The position numbers and the translations under genes were made by a program. A stretch of DNA of 64,000 nucleotides, from NCBI GenBank assembly GCA_947457465.1, contig CANGWB010000008.1, forward strand, positions 1-64,000. Reading direction: 5' to 3'. This DNA comes from Chitinophagaceae bacterium. Lineage in GTDB: Bacteria; Bacteroidota; Bacteroidia; Chitinophagales; Chitinophagaceae. This document shows, one piece after another, positions 18,368 through 26,349 of this stretch; positions within the stretch are counted from its first letter, which is position 1, and each line of letters begins with the position of its first letter. The notes beneath the pieces were generated by a model. It was not told the DNA's origin. It worked only from the letters and a program-made list of their open reading frames with translations, and searched no databases.

Positions 18368-19363
18368 TTAATCGACTATAAAAGGGTAATGTGGGTCAAC
18401 GTAAACATCCTTGAGGACCTCGCTGTCGTCGGGCCAAGGACTTTCCTCCGCGAATGTGACAGATTCATTCACCATCCTGTCCACACGCGCGTCTATTTCA
18501 CTCAACTGTTCTTCGGTGGCAAACTGATTGTCACGAATGGTTTTCAAAACTTGCTGGATCGGATCCTTCAATTTGTAATCTTCAACCTCGTCCTTGCTCC
18601 GGTATTTCTGTGGATCACTGATCGAGTGACCTTTGTAACGATATGTTTTAATTTCCAGTAAGGTCGGACCATCTCCTTCCCGAGCCCGACGAACGGCACG
18701 GGCCACACCATCATGCACTGCTTCCGGACTCATGCCATCGATCACATCAGCCGGCATTTCATAGGCATCTGCCAGTTTATAGATGTCGGTAATGTTTGAG
18801 GTTCGCTCAATGGATGTACCCATGGCGTACTGGTTATTCTCGCAAATAAAGATCACGGGAAGTTTCCAGGTCATGGCCAAATTGAACGTTTCATGTAACA
18901 TTCCCTGACGGGCGGCTCCGTCACCGAAATAGGCAAGCGTTACATTGTCGGTTCCGCGATATTTTTCAGCAAATGCCAGGCCTGCGCCGGTACCGATCTG
19001 AGCGCCCACGATACCGTGACCGCCATAGAAATTGCATTCCTTGCTGAAAAAGTGCATACTTCCACCCTTTCCTTTGGCACAACCGGTGGCTTTGCCATAG
19101 AGTTCTGCCATACAACTGTTCACGGAAACACCTTTAGCAATGGCCAAACCGTGATCGCGATAAGCAGTTATGAAAAGATCTTCCGGGCGAGTAGCTGTCA
19201 TACAGCCTGCCGCAATAGCTTCCTGCCCTACATAGGCATGAAAGAAGCCGCGAATCTTCCCTTCCATTTTGTACTTCTCCTCTGCCATCAATTCAAATTG
19301 ACGGATCAGCTGCATCAGCTCGTACCAGTAGAGGTATGTTTCCTTCGAAAATTTGGTCACCAC
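18368..19363 (-). CDS. pdhA: Pyruvate dehydrogenase E1 component, alpha subunit
   Basis: A 331-residue thiamine-diphosphate enzyme subunit that decarboxylates pyruvate for acetyl-CoA formation. The TPP-binding motif GDGAARQG...ENNQYAMG spans about 148-182. The C-terminal YRYKGHSISDPQKYR loop is typical of E1 alpha. The frame opens with two tandem GTG codons (19363, 19360) rather than ATG; homologues start close to KFSKETYLYWYELM, so a GTG start is likely. The beta subunit and E2 are not in the window, so the complex is encoded at more than one locus. A perfect TATATTTG box lies 19 nt upstream. Confidence 0.95.
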   Translation of the reverse strand: MVTKFSKETYLYWYELMQLIRQFELMAEEKYKMEGKIRGFFHAYVGQEAIAAGCMTATRPEDLFITAYRDHGLAIAKGVSVNSCMAELYGKATGCAKGKGGSMHFFSKECNFYGGHGIVGAQIGTGAGLAFAEKYRGTDNVTLAYFGDGAARQGMLHETFNLAMTWKLPVIFICENNQYAMGTSIERTSNITDIYKLADAYEMPADVIDGMSPEAVHDGVARAVRRAREGDGPTLLEIKTYRYKGHSISDPQKYRSKDEVEDYKLKDPIQQVLKTIRDNQFATEEQLSEIDARVDRMVNESVTFAEESPWPDDSEVLKDVYVDPHYPFIVD

Positions 19364-19382
19364 AGGCCAAAAATTTGTGGCG

Positions 19383-19390
19383 CAAATATA
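19383..19390 (-). promoter_or_regulatory. Putative -7 box of pdhA (TATATTTG)
   Basis: This is an exact TAnnTTTG match on the minus strand, 19 nt before the GTG start, giving a predicted leader of about 12 nt. No -33 TTG is evident; a T-tract lies there instead. Confidence 0.5.
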
Positions 19391-19416
19391 GGAAAAAAAG
19401 GGTCGGATAGGTCCTC

Positions 19417-19446
19417 TTGCTGAACCGCTTAGGCTGACTAACTTGC
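19417..19446 (+). promoter_or_regulatory. Weak candidate promoter of recF
   Basis: TTG (19417-19419), 19 bases, then TAACTTGC, an imperfect TAnnTTTG. The box ends 6 nt before the recF ATG. The spacing is good but the -7 element is degenerate. Confidence 0.3.
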
Positions 19447-19452
19447 CGTGCC

Positions 19453-20541
19453 ATGCTACGGATCGAACAATTGCGGTTGACCCAGTTCAAAAACCACCCC
19501 GACCACCCCCTAGTCTTTGGGTCGAGGGTGATCGGCATTACCGGCGCGAACGGTGTCGGTAAAACCAATTTACTGGACGCTCTTTATACGCTTTGTTTTT
19601 CCCGCGGATATTTTTCCCGTTCCGATCAAAGTCTTGTTCGACATGGTGAGAATGGGTTTCGGATCGATGGGAAGATCCAGCGAAATGGCCAGCACCACGA
19701 AGTTTCGATTATTTTGAGGGAGACTGCTAAAAAAGAGATCTGGCACGATGGCGACCTCCTACCCCGTCTATCCGATCATTTGGGTCGTTTTCCGGTGGTG
19801 ATGATCGCCCCTGATGATTCGGAATTGATCACGGGAGAGAGTAAAACCAGACGCCAGTTTCTGGATGCCCTAATCAGCCAGGTAGATGGAAATTATTTGT
19901 CTACCCTGACCAAATTCAACCGATTATTGCAACAACGCCAAGCACTGCTTCGAGAATGTGGTGAATTGGGTACGACGCCTGACCGTTCAGCGCTGTTGGA
20001 TGTGATCGATGAGCAATGGATTGAAACCATCCGCCTGATCATACCCGCCCGAAAACTATGGAGCATCCGGTTGCAACAACGGATGCTGGAGCTTTACACG
20101 TCCTTCGCCGGCGATGCGGAACCTATAGAGATGTGTTATCAATGCGACCTGCCCGAAGAATCGACCCAAACGTTTATTCGAGAAAACCGATCAAGAGATA
20201 CAGCCGCCCAACGAAATACTCGGGGGCCGCACCGAGATGATATTCTTTTTTCAATGGGCGGTCATTCTTTCAAACAAGTAGCCTCCCAGGGGCAGCGCAA
20301 GACCTTACTTTTTGCGCTAAAACTAGCGGAGCGCACACTGCTCGAAGAATATTTGACGCTCCCCCCAATTGTTTTGTTGGATGATGTTTTTGAAAAATTG
20401 GATCCAAAGCGTATCAGCGCCTTGCTTCAGTGGGTTGCTAAAAATACCGGTTCACAAGTTTTCATTACGGATACTGACCCCAATCGACTTAGAGAGAATC
20501 TTGATCCGCTTCACCCGGGTTGGCAATTGTTGGAGTTCTGA
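19453..20541 (+). CDS. recF: DNA replication and repair protein RecF
   Basis: A 362-residue SMC-like ATPase of the RecFOR pathway that loads RecA at single-strand gaps. Walker A GANGVGKT lies at 31-38. The ABC-type signature (SQGQRKTLLFALKLAE) is at about 278-293 and Walker B (PPIVLLDDVFEKLD) at about 304-317. Length and start are normal. A DciA-like gene follows 27 bases downstream. dnaA, dnaN and gyrB, often near recF in other phyla, are not here. Confidence 0.96.
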   Translation: MLRIEQLRLTQFKNHPDHPLVFGSRVIGITGANGVGKTNLLDALYTLCFSRGYFSRSDQSLVRHGENGFRIDGKIQRNGQHHEVSIILRETAKKEIWHDGDLLPRLSDHLGRFPVVMIAPDDSELITGESKTRRQFLDALISQVDGNYLSTLTKFNRLLQQRQALLRECGELGTTPDRSALLDVIDEQWIETIRLIIPARKLWSIRLQQRMLELYTSFAGDAEPIEMCYQCDLPEESTQTFIRENRSRDTAAQRNTRGPHRDDILFSMGGHSFKQVASQGQRKTLLFALKLAERTLLEEYLTLPPIVLLDDVFEKLDPKRISALLQWVAKNTGSQVFITDTDPNRLRENLDPLHPGWQLLEF

Positions 20542-20556
20542 CAGGGTAGAATGCGG

Positions 20557-20564
20557 TACTTTTG
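20557..20564 (+). promoter_or_regulatory. Putative -7 box of the DciA-like gene, 4 nt before ATG
   Basis: TACTTTTG is an exact TAnnTTTG match in the recF-dciA gap, followed by AAAC and the ATG at 20569. If it is active the gene also has its own leaderless transcript besides read-through from recF. Confidence 0.45.
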
Positions 20565-20568
20565 AAAC

Positions 20569-20850
20569 ATGGGAGAATATCGATTGCAAGACGCTATACA
20601 AGCTTTTTTATCCGGGAGCCGGATTGAAGGAAACATGCGTGCTATGCAGATTACTGATATCTGGAGTGAACTAATGGGACCGATGATCGCGGGTTACACA
20701 GATAAGATCCAGATCATCGGCTCAAAACTTTTCATCTATACTCAGGTTGCCCCACTTCGGCATGAACTTAGTTTTCAGCGAGATAGCATTCGCACCCGGG
20801 TGAATGAAGCACTCGGCCAGGCCTTGATTGAGGAAGTCATTATCCAGTGA
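20569..20850 (+). CDS. DciA-like DUF721 protein
   Basis: A 93-residue DUF721/DciA-family protein. The pattern GEYRLQDAIQAFL...IWSELMGPMIAGYTDKIQI...LFIYTQVAPLRHEL fits the family, with a conserved Trp in the central helix and a short K-homology-like beta segment after it. DciA is the ancestral loader of the replicative helicase DnaB in bacteria lacking DnaC/DnaI; the role here is inferred from family and from the position after recF. It is short, as in Bacteroidota, and lacks the long disordered tail of proteobacterial DciA. Its TGA abuts the convergent BT_3928 stop in TGATCA. Confidence 0.85.
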   Translation: MGEYRLQDAIQAFLSGSRIEGNMRAMQITDIWSELMGPMIAGYTDKIQIIGSKLFIYTQVAPLRHELSFQRDSIRTRVNEALGQALIEEVIIQ

Positions 20851-21945
20851 TCAATTGATCCCCTTCAGCATGCTGCCACAATCTGTCAGCGCATTTTTCC
20901 TAATAACAGTACCCTTTTCCAAATAATAGATCGTTGGGTCCACCCTCGCGGCTGTTCGGATCGGTGTCCGGTCACAGCTGACAACACGAACAGTTGGATA
21001 GATTTTTTGCAAGGTAGTGTCCCATAGCTCCATTCGATTCGTGATCAACACAAGTGGAATATTCTTTTTGTTTGCCACTTGGTACAGGTTGTTCCATTCA
21101 TTTTTCTGAGAAGTTGAAAGACTAGTAACCTGTTGCGTAAAAAGTAACAACAGTTTATCCGACTCTAACAGGGATTCTGTAGTATCTGAACCGCTGATGG
21201 TATAGAGCGCAAAACCCTGAATGGGTGCCTGTTGAATTTCGCCCGTTTCGTATCGACGAATGAAACGATAGGTGTCGGCAGAAAAATCCTCCGGAAACCG
21301 ATCTGCTGAGAATTCCACTTCCGCTCCATTTTTTTCATATACGAACATAACGGTGGATCCGGGTGGTGGCGGTGGTTGTTTTCGGGCTTCCGGGATGTTG
21401 GTGCCGATTTTATAAGGAAGGCAATCGATCAGTGGTAAATGATCTAATACATAAAACTGTAAGCCAATAGATAGAGTAGTAACCAAGGCTACCAAAATGG
21501 TGGACACAGGACCTGGCAATTGCATTCCTGCTGTTGGTGCCTTGATCAACAAAAAAACAATGGCGCCAAGTAAGATCAGATCCTTAAAGAAGGATGACGA
21601 GGCGTTTATCGGTAAACAATCTCCAAAGCATCCACAAGTTTTCGGGTAACCGGTGTAATACGTGTAGCCGGTCAGAACCGTAAAGAACAAGATCAGCGAT
21701 ATGAGTAAACGAAGATTCCATTTGTATTGCCATCCGATGCATAAAGCAAAACCGGATGTGATTTCCAGTACGTTCATGGATACTGAAAAGATATTGGCGT
21801 AAGGAATCAGTACATAGAGGTGCCAGATCTCAAAATACTCCTCCATTTTGTAGGCTAGTCCGAGTGGATCATTAGCCTTTACGAGTCCGGAGAAGATGAA
21901 TAAAAGGCCTACACCGTATCGGAGAATGGTGATCAGCCCTTTCAT
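20851..21945 (-). CDS. BT_3928 family membrane protein (DoxX/MauE-like plus thioredoxin-like region)
   Basis: A 364-residue protein. The N-terminal ~150 residues contain four to five transmembrane helices of the DoxX/MauE type, with the cysteine cluster KTCGCFGDC near residues 105-113. After another helix the C-terminal half is soluble (LLLLFTQQV...IPLVLITNRMELW) and resembles a thioredoxin fold without a CxxC pair. This layout is the Bacteroidota BT_3928 family. MauE-like proteins handle disulfides in other systems, so an envelope redox role is plausible but unproven. The start overlaps the end of the DUF1599 gene by 4 bases, indicating translational coupling. Confidence 0.82.
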   Translation of the reverse strand: MKGLITILRYGVGLLFIFSGLVKANDPLGLAYKMEEYFEIWHLYVLIPYANIFSVSMNVLEITSGFALCIGWQYKWNLRLLISLILFFTVLTGYTYYTGYPKTCGCFGDCLPINASSSFFKDLILLGAIVFLLIKAPTAGMQLPGPVSTILVALVTTLSIGLQFYVLDHLPLIDCLPYKIGTNIPEARKQPPPPPGSTVMFVYEKNGAEVEFSADRFPEDFSADTYRFIRRYETGEIQQAPIQGFALYTISGSDTTESLLESDKLLLLFTQQVTSLSTSQKNEWNNLYQVANKKNIPLVLITNRMELWDTTLQKIYPTVRVVSCDRTPIRTAARVDPTIYYLEKGTVIRKNALTDCGSMLKGIN

Positions 21946-22478
21946 TCCGTAAGAAGAATTAGTGCGAACACGGCATAGTTGAGCATATCCAGATAATTGG
22001 CGTCTAGACCTTCGCTGATCAACGTTTTGCCATCATTCTGTAGGATCTGTCGCATGCGTTGCAATTTCATCAGGATCAGATCGACAAAACTCTCCTGACT
22101 CATCGAGCGCCAGGCTTCCCCATAATCATGGTTCTTATTTTGCATCAATCTCTTGGCCGTTGCAAGGGCCTTTTCAAAAAGAGGTTTTACCTGGTCCAAG
22201 CTAAGTTCCTCTGGATCATCAGCTGTTAGCTGAAGCTGCATCAAACCGATAACGGCATAGTTGATGATGCCTTTGAATTCATCCTGAATACCATCTCCTA
22301 CCCGTTGTTCTCCCAACTCCTGAATAGTTCGGATGCGTTGGGCTTTGATGAAGATCTGGTCGACGATGGAAATGGGACGAAGAACTCGCCAGGCGGTTCC
22401 GTAGTCCTGAGTCTTTTTGTAAAAAATCTCTGCCGCAGAGGCGACAACCTGGTCGTATTGTTGATTCGTATCGGACAT
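21942..22478 (-). CDS. DUF1599 family protein with an internal duplication
   Basis: A 178-residue cytoplasmic protein of the DUF1599 family. It consists of two similar halves: DYGTAWRVLRPISIVDQIFIKAQRIR (near 23-48) and DYGEAWRSMSQESFVDLILMKLQRMR (near 118-143), each followed by an (I/L)NYAV helix. The D-Y-G-x-A-W motif and acidic residues suggest a nucleotide-binding helical fold, but no activity is established. It is divergent from folP with overlapping promoter elements and leads into the BT_3928 gene, a neighbourhood common in Bacteroidota. Confidence 0.85.
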   Translation of the reverse strand: MSDTNQQYDQVVASAAEIFYKKTQDYGTAWRVLRPISIVDQIFIKAQRIRTIQELGEQRVGDGIQDEFKGIINYAVIGLMQLQLTADDPEELSLDQVKPLFEKALATAKRLMQNKNHDYGEAWRSMSQESFVDLILMKLQRMRQILQNDGKTLISEGLDANYLDMLNYAVFALILLTE

Positions 22479-22494
22479 GTTATTCGTGGTGACT

Positions 22495-22511
22495 TACCTT
22501 CGTCAAAAGTA
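22495..22511. promoter_or_regulatory. Facing -7 boxes of folP (+) and the DUF1599 gene (-)
   Basis: TACCTTCG on the plus strand (22495-22502, one mismatch to TAnnTTTG) and TACTTTTG on the minus strand (22511-22504, exact) are separated by one base and point towards each other. RNA polymerase could not occupy both at once, so folP and the DUF1599 operon may be transcribed in a mutually exclusive way. Confidence 0.45.
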
Positions 22512-22523
22512 ATAAAAGGAAGT

Positions 22524-23357
22524 ATGCTAACGCTGCGGAGTGCCGGTAAGCTTTTAGATCTAGATCAGCCTGTGGTTATGGGTATCCTCAACTGCACGCC
22601 CGATTCCTTTTATAGCGTAAGTCGAGTACAACACATCGACCAGGGACTTCGTTTCGCTGAGGAGCAGATTCGTCAAGGTGCTCAGATTCTCGATCTGGGT
22701 GGACAAAGCACCCGACCCGGTAGCGAACGAATTGATGCCGAAGAGGAGACAAATCGGGTGATCCCGCTTTTAACAGCCATTCGAAAAAAATTCCCATCAG
22801 TATTTCTTTCTATAGATACTTTTCATGCATCAGTAGCCAAAGCCGCCATTGATGAGGGGATTGATATCATAAATGACGTGAGTGGAGGTCAGATCGATCC
22901 TCAAATGCTGGATGTAGTGGCGAATAGTCGGTTGCCTTTTGTCATCATGCATATGAGTGGTACACCTCAGGACATGCAACAACATACATCCTATGTGAAT
23001 GTCACCGCTACCGTCAAAGAATACCTCAACGAACGTATTGAGCTGTGCAAGTCGATGGGTATTGATCAACTGATCTTAGACCCGGGATTTGGTTTTTCCA
23101 AGACTACGGAGCAAAGCTTTCAAATCCTTCGAGAACTATCGAATTTGGCAGAGCTACCCTACCCCCTCATGGTCGGACTTTCCCGAAAATCCATGATCTA
23201 TAGAACGCTGGAGGTTGACCCACTGATGGCTCTGAACGGAACTACCGCATTACACATGCAAGCCCTGACACAAGGTGCCAGGATCTTGCGTGTACATGAC
23301 GTTCGTCCAGCCTGGGAAACGATCCGTTTATTCCAGGCCTTGCATCGGAAAGATTAG
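22524..23357 (+). CDS. folP: Dihydropteroate synthase
   Basis: A 277-residue TIM-barrel enzyme that joins p-aminobenzoate to the pterin pyrophosphate in folate synthesis and is the sulfonamide target. All family motifs are present: MGILNCTPDSFY (19-30), LDLGGQSTRPGSE, DIINDVSGG, VIMHMSGTPQDMQ, LDPGFGFSKT and MVGLSRKSM. The ORF track extends 73 residues upstream into the divergent DUF1599 gene. The ATG at 22524 is chosen; AAAGGAAGT just before it resembles a ribosome binding site, which is unusual in this phylum. Confidence 0.96.
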   Translation: MLTLRSAGKLLDLDQPVVMGILNCTPDSFYSVSRVQHIDQGLRFAEEQIRQGAQILDLGGQSTRPGSERIDAEEETNRVIPLLTAIRKKFPSVFLSIDTFHASVAKAAIDEGIDIINDVSGGQIDPQMLDVVANSRLPFVIMHMSGTPQDMQQHTSYVNVTATVKEYLNERIELCKSMGIDQLILDPGFGFSKTTEQSFQILRELSNLAELPYPLMVGLSRKSMIYRTLEVDPLMALNGTTALHMQALTQGARILRVHDVRPAWETIRLFQALHRKD

Positions 23358-23365
23358 ATTCCTGA

Positions 23366-24256
23366 TCAGGGCGTATTTGTCGCTGCAGGCGCTTTATCCG
23401 CAACGGAAAGAACCTCAACCTCAAATTTTAAGTGTGAATATCCTTTGATGGAACCGGAACCGGCCGGACCATACCCCTGCAAAGAAGGAATGAAGAAGAC
23501 CCCTTTTCCACCGGGACGGAGAAAACGAACACCTTCATCAAATCCGGGGATCATTTGTCCGGCGCCTACTGTAAAACTTAACGGCTCTGTATGATGAAAG
23601 CTGGTATCGATGTTACTGTCAAATACTTTTCCATCGAAAGTCATACCCGTGTATTTAACCGAAACATATTTTCCGGTGTCGATCAAATTGCCGGAACCTG
23701 GAAGTAGGGTTTGAACATATACGCCGTTGGCGCTACGCTCAGCCTTAACGCCAGACTTGTTTACAAATGCTTCGACTTCTTTGACCTCTTTCACTTTAAA
23801 AGCATCCATTTCTTTATCGGCATCGATCTTACGCAGGCTGTCGTTGTCAAAAATGCCCATGACCTTTACGGTTGTGATGATCCGATCTCCTTTTTTGAAC
23901 GGAGGCGGCACACTGCCAGGATTCCGATTCATGAACGTATCCATCATCTGTGTAGCGATCACACTGTCACCCAAGCGAAGTTGGGACCAGATCTCTGATA
24001 GGTCATAAGGTGCGGTTTGATTGAGAACCGGAATGTAATTCGGGATCTTTCCTTGGTTCGTGAAGACCACACTGTCGTTGATCGACTGGGTGATGGCTAG
24101 TTTCAGAAAACCTCCCATTTTTACTTGAGGTTTTTTAGAATCCGAGAAGATCTCATAGGGCATTCCGCCTGGCGTCTTCTTGAGGACTGATTTTTGACAA
24201 GATAAAAGGACCAGACCGATCAGGGCCAGGATCGTAAGAGCATTGTACTTTTTCAT
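23366..24256 (-). CDS. FKBP-type peptidyl-prolyl isomerase lipoprotein
   Basis: A 296-residue lipoprotein with signal peptide and lipobox LVLLSCQKS (lipidated Cys20). Residues ~30-175 form a helical N-terminal region, and the last ~105 residues are an FKBP domain (VSVKYTGMTFDGKVFDSN, GAGQMIPGFDEGVRFLRPGGKGVFFIPSLQGYG). It probably assists folding of exported proteins in the periplasm. Its ATG overlaps the stop of the DHH phosphoesterase (ATGA), so the two are translationally coupled. Its TGA sits in another TGATCA, 8 bases from the folP stop. Confidence 0.92.
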   Translation of the reverse strand: MKKYNALTILALIGLVLLSCQKSVLKKTPGGMPYEIFSDSKKPQVKMGGFLKLAITQSINDSVVFTNQGKIPNYIPVLNQTAPYDLSEIWSQLRLGDSVIATQMMDTFMNRNPGSVPPPFKKGDRIITTVKVMGIFDNDSLRKIDADKEMDAFKVKEVKEVEAFVNKSGVKAERSANGVYVQTLLPGSGNLIDTGKYVSVKYTGMTFDGKVFDSNIDTSFHHTEPLSFTVGAGQMIPGFDEGVRFLRPGGKGVFFIPSLQGYGPAGSGSIKGYSHLKFEVEVLSVADKAPAATNTP

Positions 24257-25272
24257 GGTTGTGGTTTGTTGAGTTCCTCCTGATAGGAAGGAAGTATTTT
24301 TTTGAATGTTTCTACGGTTTCAGACAAGGATTGGCTGCTTCGTCCACCGGCGGCGTTAAAATGGCCACCCCCCTCAAAATGTTGTCGGGCAAATTGGTTA
24401 CAATCAAAATCACCTTTACTGCGAAAACTCCATTTCCGCTCTTCATCGCGATCAATGCAAATAGCCACCAATCGGATACCTTGAATGGAATGTGGAAGGT
24501 TGACCAACCCGTCGGTATCGCCGGTTCGTATCTGGTATTTAAGCAGATCGGATTTGGGAATGGCGATCAAGGCGGCATTAAATTCATAGAAAACCTCCAT
24601 CCGATTGGTCAGGACATGCCCCATGAAACGAAGCCGGTTTTCTAAGTAATTATCATATAACCCCTCGTATACTTTGGTGTGGTCGAGTCCTTTGTCTTTC
24701 AAAACTGCCACCATCCGATGCACCGGAGCCGTAGCGGAATTAAACCGAAACGATCCGGTATCTCCTACGACCCCGGCAAATAAACAAGAAGCAATATTAG
24801 CATCTATCCGATCGAGGTTGCCTGATTCAACGATTAGATCATAGATCATTTCGCAGGTGGAACTTTTACTGGTATCGCTGATTCCGTAATTAAAAGACTG
24901 CGTATCGGGTTGCTGGTGATGGTCGATCAAGATCTTGACACAAGACGCTTCAGCAAGAATGGGTGCCAGCTGTTTTGTGCGGTAAAAAATGTTGAAGTCC
25001 AAACAAAAAAGCCAGTCAGCCTCCTTGATCACCTCTGCAGAGGCCTGTTTGTTATGTTCAAAATCGATTACCTCGCGTGCACCGGGCATCCAGTTCACCC
25101 AGCCGGCCCAATTAGTTGGAGAAACGGCTGTAACCTGATGACCCATTGATTCTAAAAAAAGCTTTAGTCCCAACATGGACCCCATGGCATCCGCATCCGG
25201 CTTTTGGTGTGTCGTGATGACAACCTTGCGTGGCGTTTGTAGTTGATTAAAAAGGGATGAGATCGGCTCCAT
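24253..25272 (-). CDS. DHH family phosphoesterase (NrnA-like oligoribonuclease/pAp phosphatase)
   Basis: A 339-residue cytoplasmic enzyme. The DHH domain motifs are HQKPDADAMGS (near 24-34), LDFN, DHHQQPD and GVVGDTGSF; the DHHA1 domain ends with GGGHFNAAGG. NrnA-type enzymes degrade 2-5 nt RNA and dephosphorylate pAp; some relatives cleave pApA or cyclic-di-AMP products. The ORF track start (25368) would overlap ndk; the ATG at 25272 (MEPISSLFNQLQ) is chosen, with an exact TACTTTTG box 10 nt upstream. It is coupled to the downstream FKBP gene. Confidence 0.9.
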   Translation of the reverse strand: MEPISSLFNQLQTPRKVVITTHQKPDADAMGSMLGLKLFLESMGHQVTAVSPTNWAGWVNWMPGAREVIDFEHNKQASAEVIKEADWLFCLDFNIFYRTKQLAPILAEASCVKILIDHHQQPDTQSFNYGISDTSKSSTCEMIYDLIVESGNLDRIDANIASCLFAGVVGDTGSFRFNSATAPVHRMVAVLKDKGLDHTKVYEGLYDNYLENRLRFMGHVLTNRMEVFYEFNAALIAIPKSDLLKYQIRTGDTDGLVNLPHSIQGIRLVAICIDRDEERKWSFRSKGDFDCNQFARQHFEGGGHFNAAGGRSSQSLSETVETFKKILPSYQEELNKPQP

Positions 25273-25282
25273 AAAGGCGTGG

Positions 25283-25290
25283 CAAAAGTA
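25283..25290 (-). promoter_or_regulatory. Putative -7 box of the DHH phosphoesterase gene (TACTTTTG)
   Basis: An exact TAnnTTTG match on the minus strand, 10 nt before the ATG, predicting a leader of only a few nucleotides. Confidence 0.45.
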
Positions 25291-25311
25291 ATTCTTCTGC
25301 CCGATATCCCC

Positions 25312-25319
25312 TACCTTCG
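25312..25319 (+). promoter_or_regulatory. Putative -7 box of ndk (TACCTTCG)
   Basis: TACCTTCG, one mismatch from TAnnTTTG, lies 20 nt before the ndk ATG. The same box occurs before folP at the same distance, and TATATTCG before fba. Confidence 0.4.
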
Positions 25320-25339
25320 CGGCGCAAAACACCAAGAAT

Positions 25340-25756
25340 ATGAGCAACCGTACGTTTACCATGATCAAGCCTGATGCCTTTCTTAAAGGACATTCCGGCG
25401 CTATCCTCGATCAGATCCTCAAAGCAGGTTATCAGATCAAAGCCATGAAAATGATGAAACTTTCCGCTGAAAAAGCCGGTGAGTTCTATGCTGTACATAA
25501 AGAGCGCCCTTTTTATGGTGAACTGGTTGAATTCATGAGCTCCGGACCGATCGTGGCAGCGATCCTGGAAAAAGATAACGCCGTTGAAGATTTTCGTAAA
25601 CTGATCGGCGCCACTGATCCCGCAAAAGCCGAAGAAGGTACTATCCGCAAACAGTTTGCTGCTTCTGTTGGAGAAAACGCCATTCACGGAAGTGACAGCG
25701 ATGCGAATGCCTTGATCGAAGGATCATTCATGTTCAGTGGATTGGAGCAATTCTGA
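25340..25756 (+). CDS. ndk: Nucleoside diphosphate kinase
   Basis: A 138-residue cytoplasmic enzyme that moves the gamma phosphate from ATP to other nucleoside diphosphates. The phospho-accepting residue is His116 in [12 protein letters not shown]. The N-terminal [13 protein letters not shown] and [16 protein letters not shown] are family signatures. Full length, with a UUCG-capped terminator downstream. Confidence 0.97.
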   Translation: MSNRTFTMIKPDAFLKGHSGAILDQILKAGYQIKAMKMMKLSAEKAGEFYAVHKERPFYGELVEFMSSGPIVAAILEKDNAVEDFRKLIGATDPAKAEEGTIRKQFAASVGENAIHGSDSDANALIEGSFMFSGLEQF

Positions 25757-25777
25757 TCTACCTTACCGATATTTTAC

Positions 25778-25804
25778 AAGCCTGCCTTCGGGTAGGCTTT
25801 TTTA
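25778..25804 (+). terminator. Rho-independent terminator of ndk
   Basis: AAGCCTGCC-TTCG-GGTAGGCTT followed by a T-run. The 9-bp stem has one G-T wobble and is closed by a stable UUCG tetraloop. Confidence 0.88.
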
Positions 25805-26254
25805 TTGCCACATTCTCAAGCGAAGCGGTGTAAGCTCATTTTTTCCGGGCCGAACTTCAAATTGGGCTCGATGAAATTTAGGCGGACCAAATGCCCCGAT
25901 CACATTATTGGAAAATCCAAAGGGTTCGGTGGGTATGCCCATTTTATTCTTATCGAGATGGCCATTCTCATTCAGATCCAGTATCACAGCCAACGCATAT
26001 CGACCTGCTGGAATAGAGTTGATGATGATCTTATTCTCTCCCTGAACGGCAGGACAACTGCCATTTCTAAAGGCCTTCGCCGGCTCGTCAGGAAATCCGA
26101 CCCCATCCTTATATAAACTATAAAGAAATTTTCCGGAAGGGGTAACTGGGCCTTTGATCGGTACGATCATAGTTGACTGTGCTGTTGCTGTCAACGGAAA
26201 AAGAACCAGTAGCATAAATAGAAATGGTAGACATCCTTTGAAATAGAAGGTCAT
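25802..26254 (-). CDS. DUF2141 family exported protein
   Basis: A 150-residue exported protein with a signal peptide (hydrophobic CLPFLFMLLVLFPLTATAQS). The mature part (GKFLYSLYKDGVGFP, RYALAVILDLNENGHLDKNKMGIPTEPFGFSNN) is typical of DUF2141, a small beta-sandwich family of unknown function. The D-L-N-E-N-G-H-L-D stretch could bind Ca2+. The ORF track start lies 45 residues upstream across the divergent E-set gene; the ATG at 26254 that opens the signal peptide is preferred. Confidence 0.85.
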   Translation of the reverse strand: MTFYFKGCLPFLFMLLVLFPLTATAQSTMIVPIKGPVTPSGKFLYSLYKDGVGFPDEPAKAFRNGSCPAVQGENKIIINSIPAGRYALAVILDLNENGHLDKNKMGIPTEPFGFSNNVIGAFGPPKFHRAQFEVRPGKNELTPLRLRMWQ

Positions 26255-26268
26255 CTGGGTTACCTTTG
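26237..26268 (+). promoter_or_regulatory. Promoter of the E-set protein gene
   Basis: TTTG (26237-26240), 20 bases, then TACCTTTG (26261-26268), both exact matches to the Bacteroidota TTTG/TAnnTTTG promoter. The predicted leader to the ATG at 26350 is about 75 nt. The promoter overlaps the start of the divergent DUF2141 gene. Confidence 0.6.
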
Positions 26269-26349
26269 AGGCAACCTTAGAATTAATTGAAGGTTTCCCT
26301 AACGATTGCTGCCTGATCATTTTTTCAATAACAATTAAAATTAGGCAAC

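Noticed and set aside
25247-25687. 146-residue minus-strand ORF
   Set aside because: It is a shadow of ndk, which has all family motifs on the other strand.
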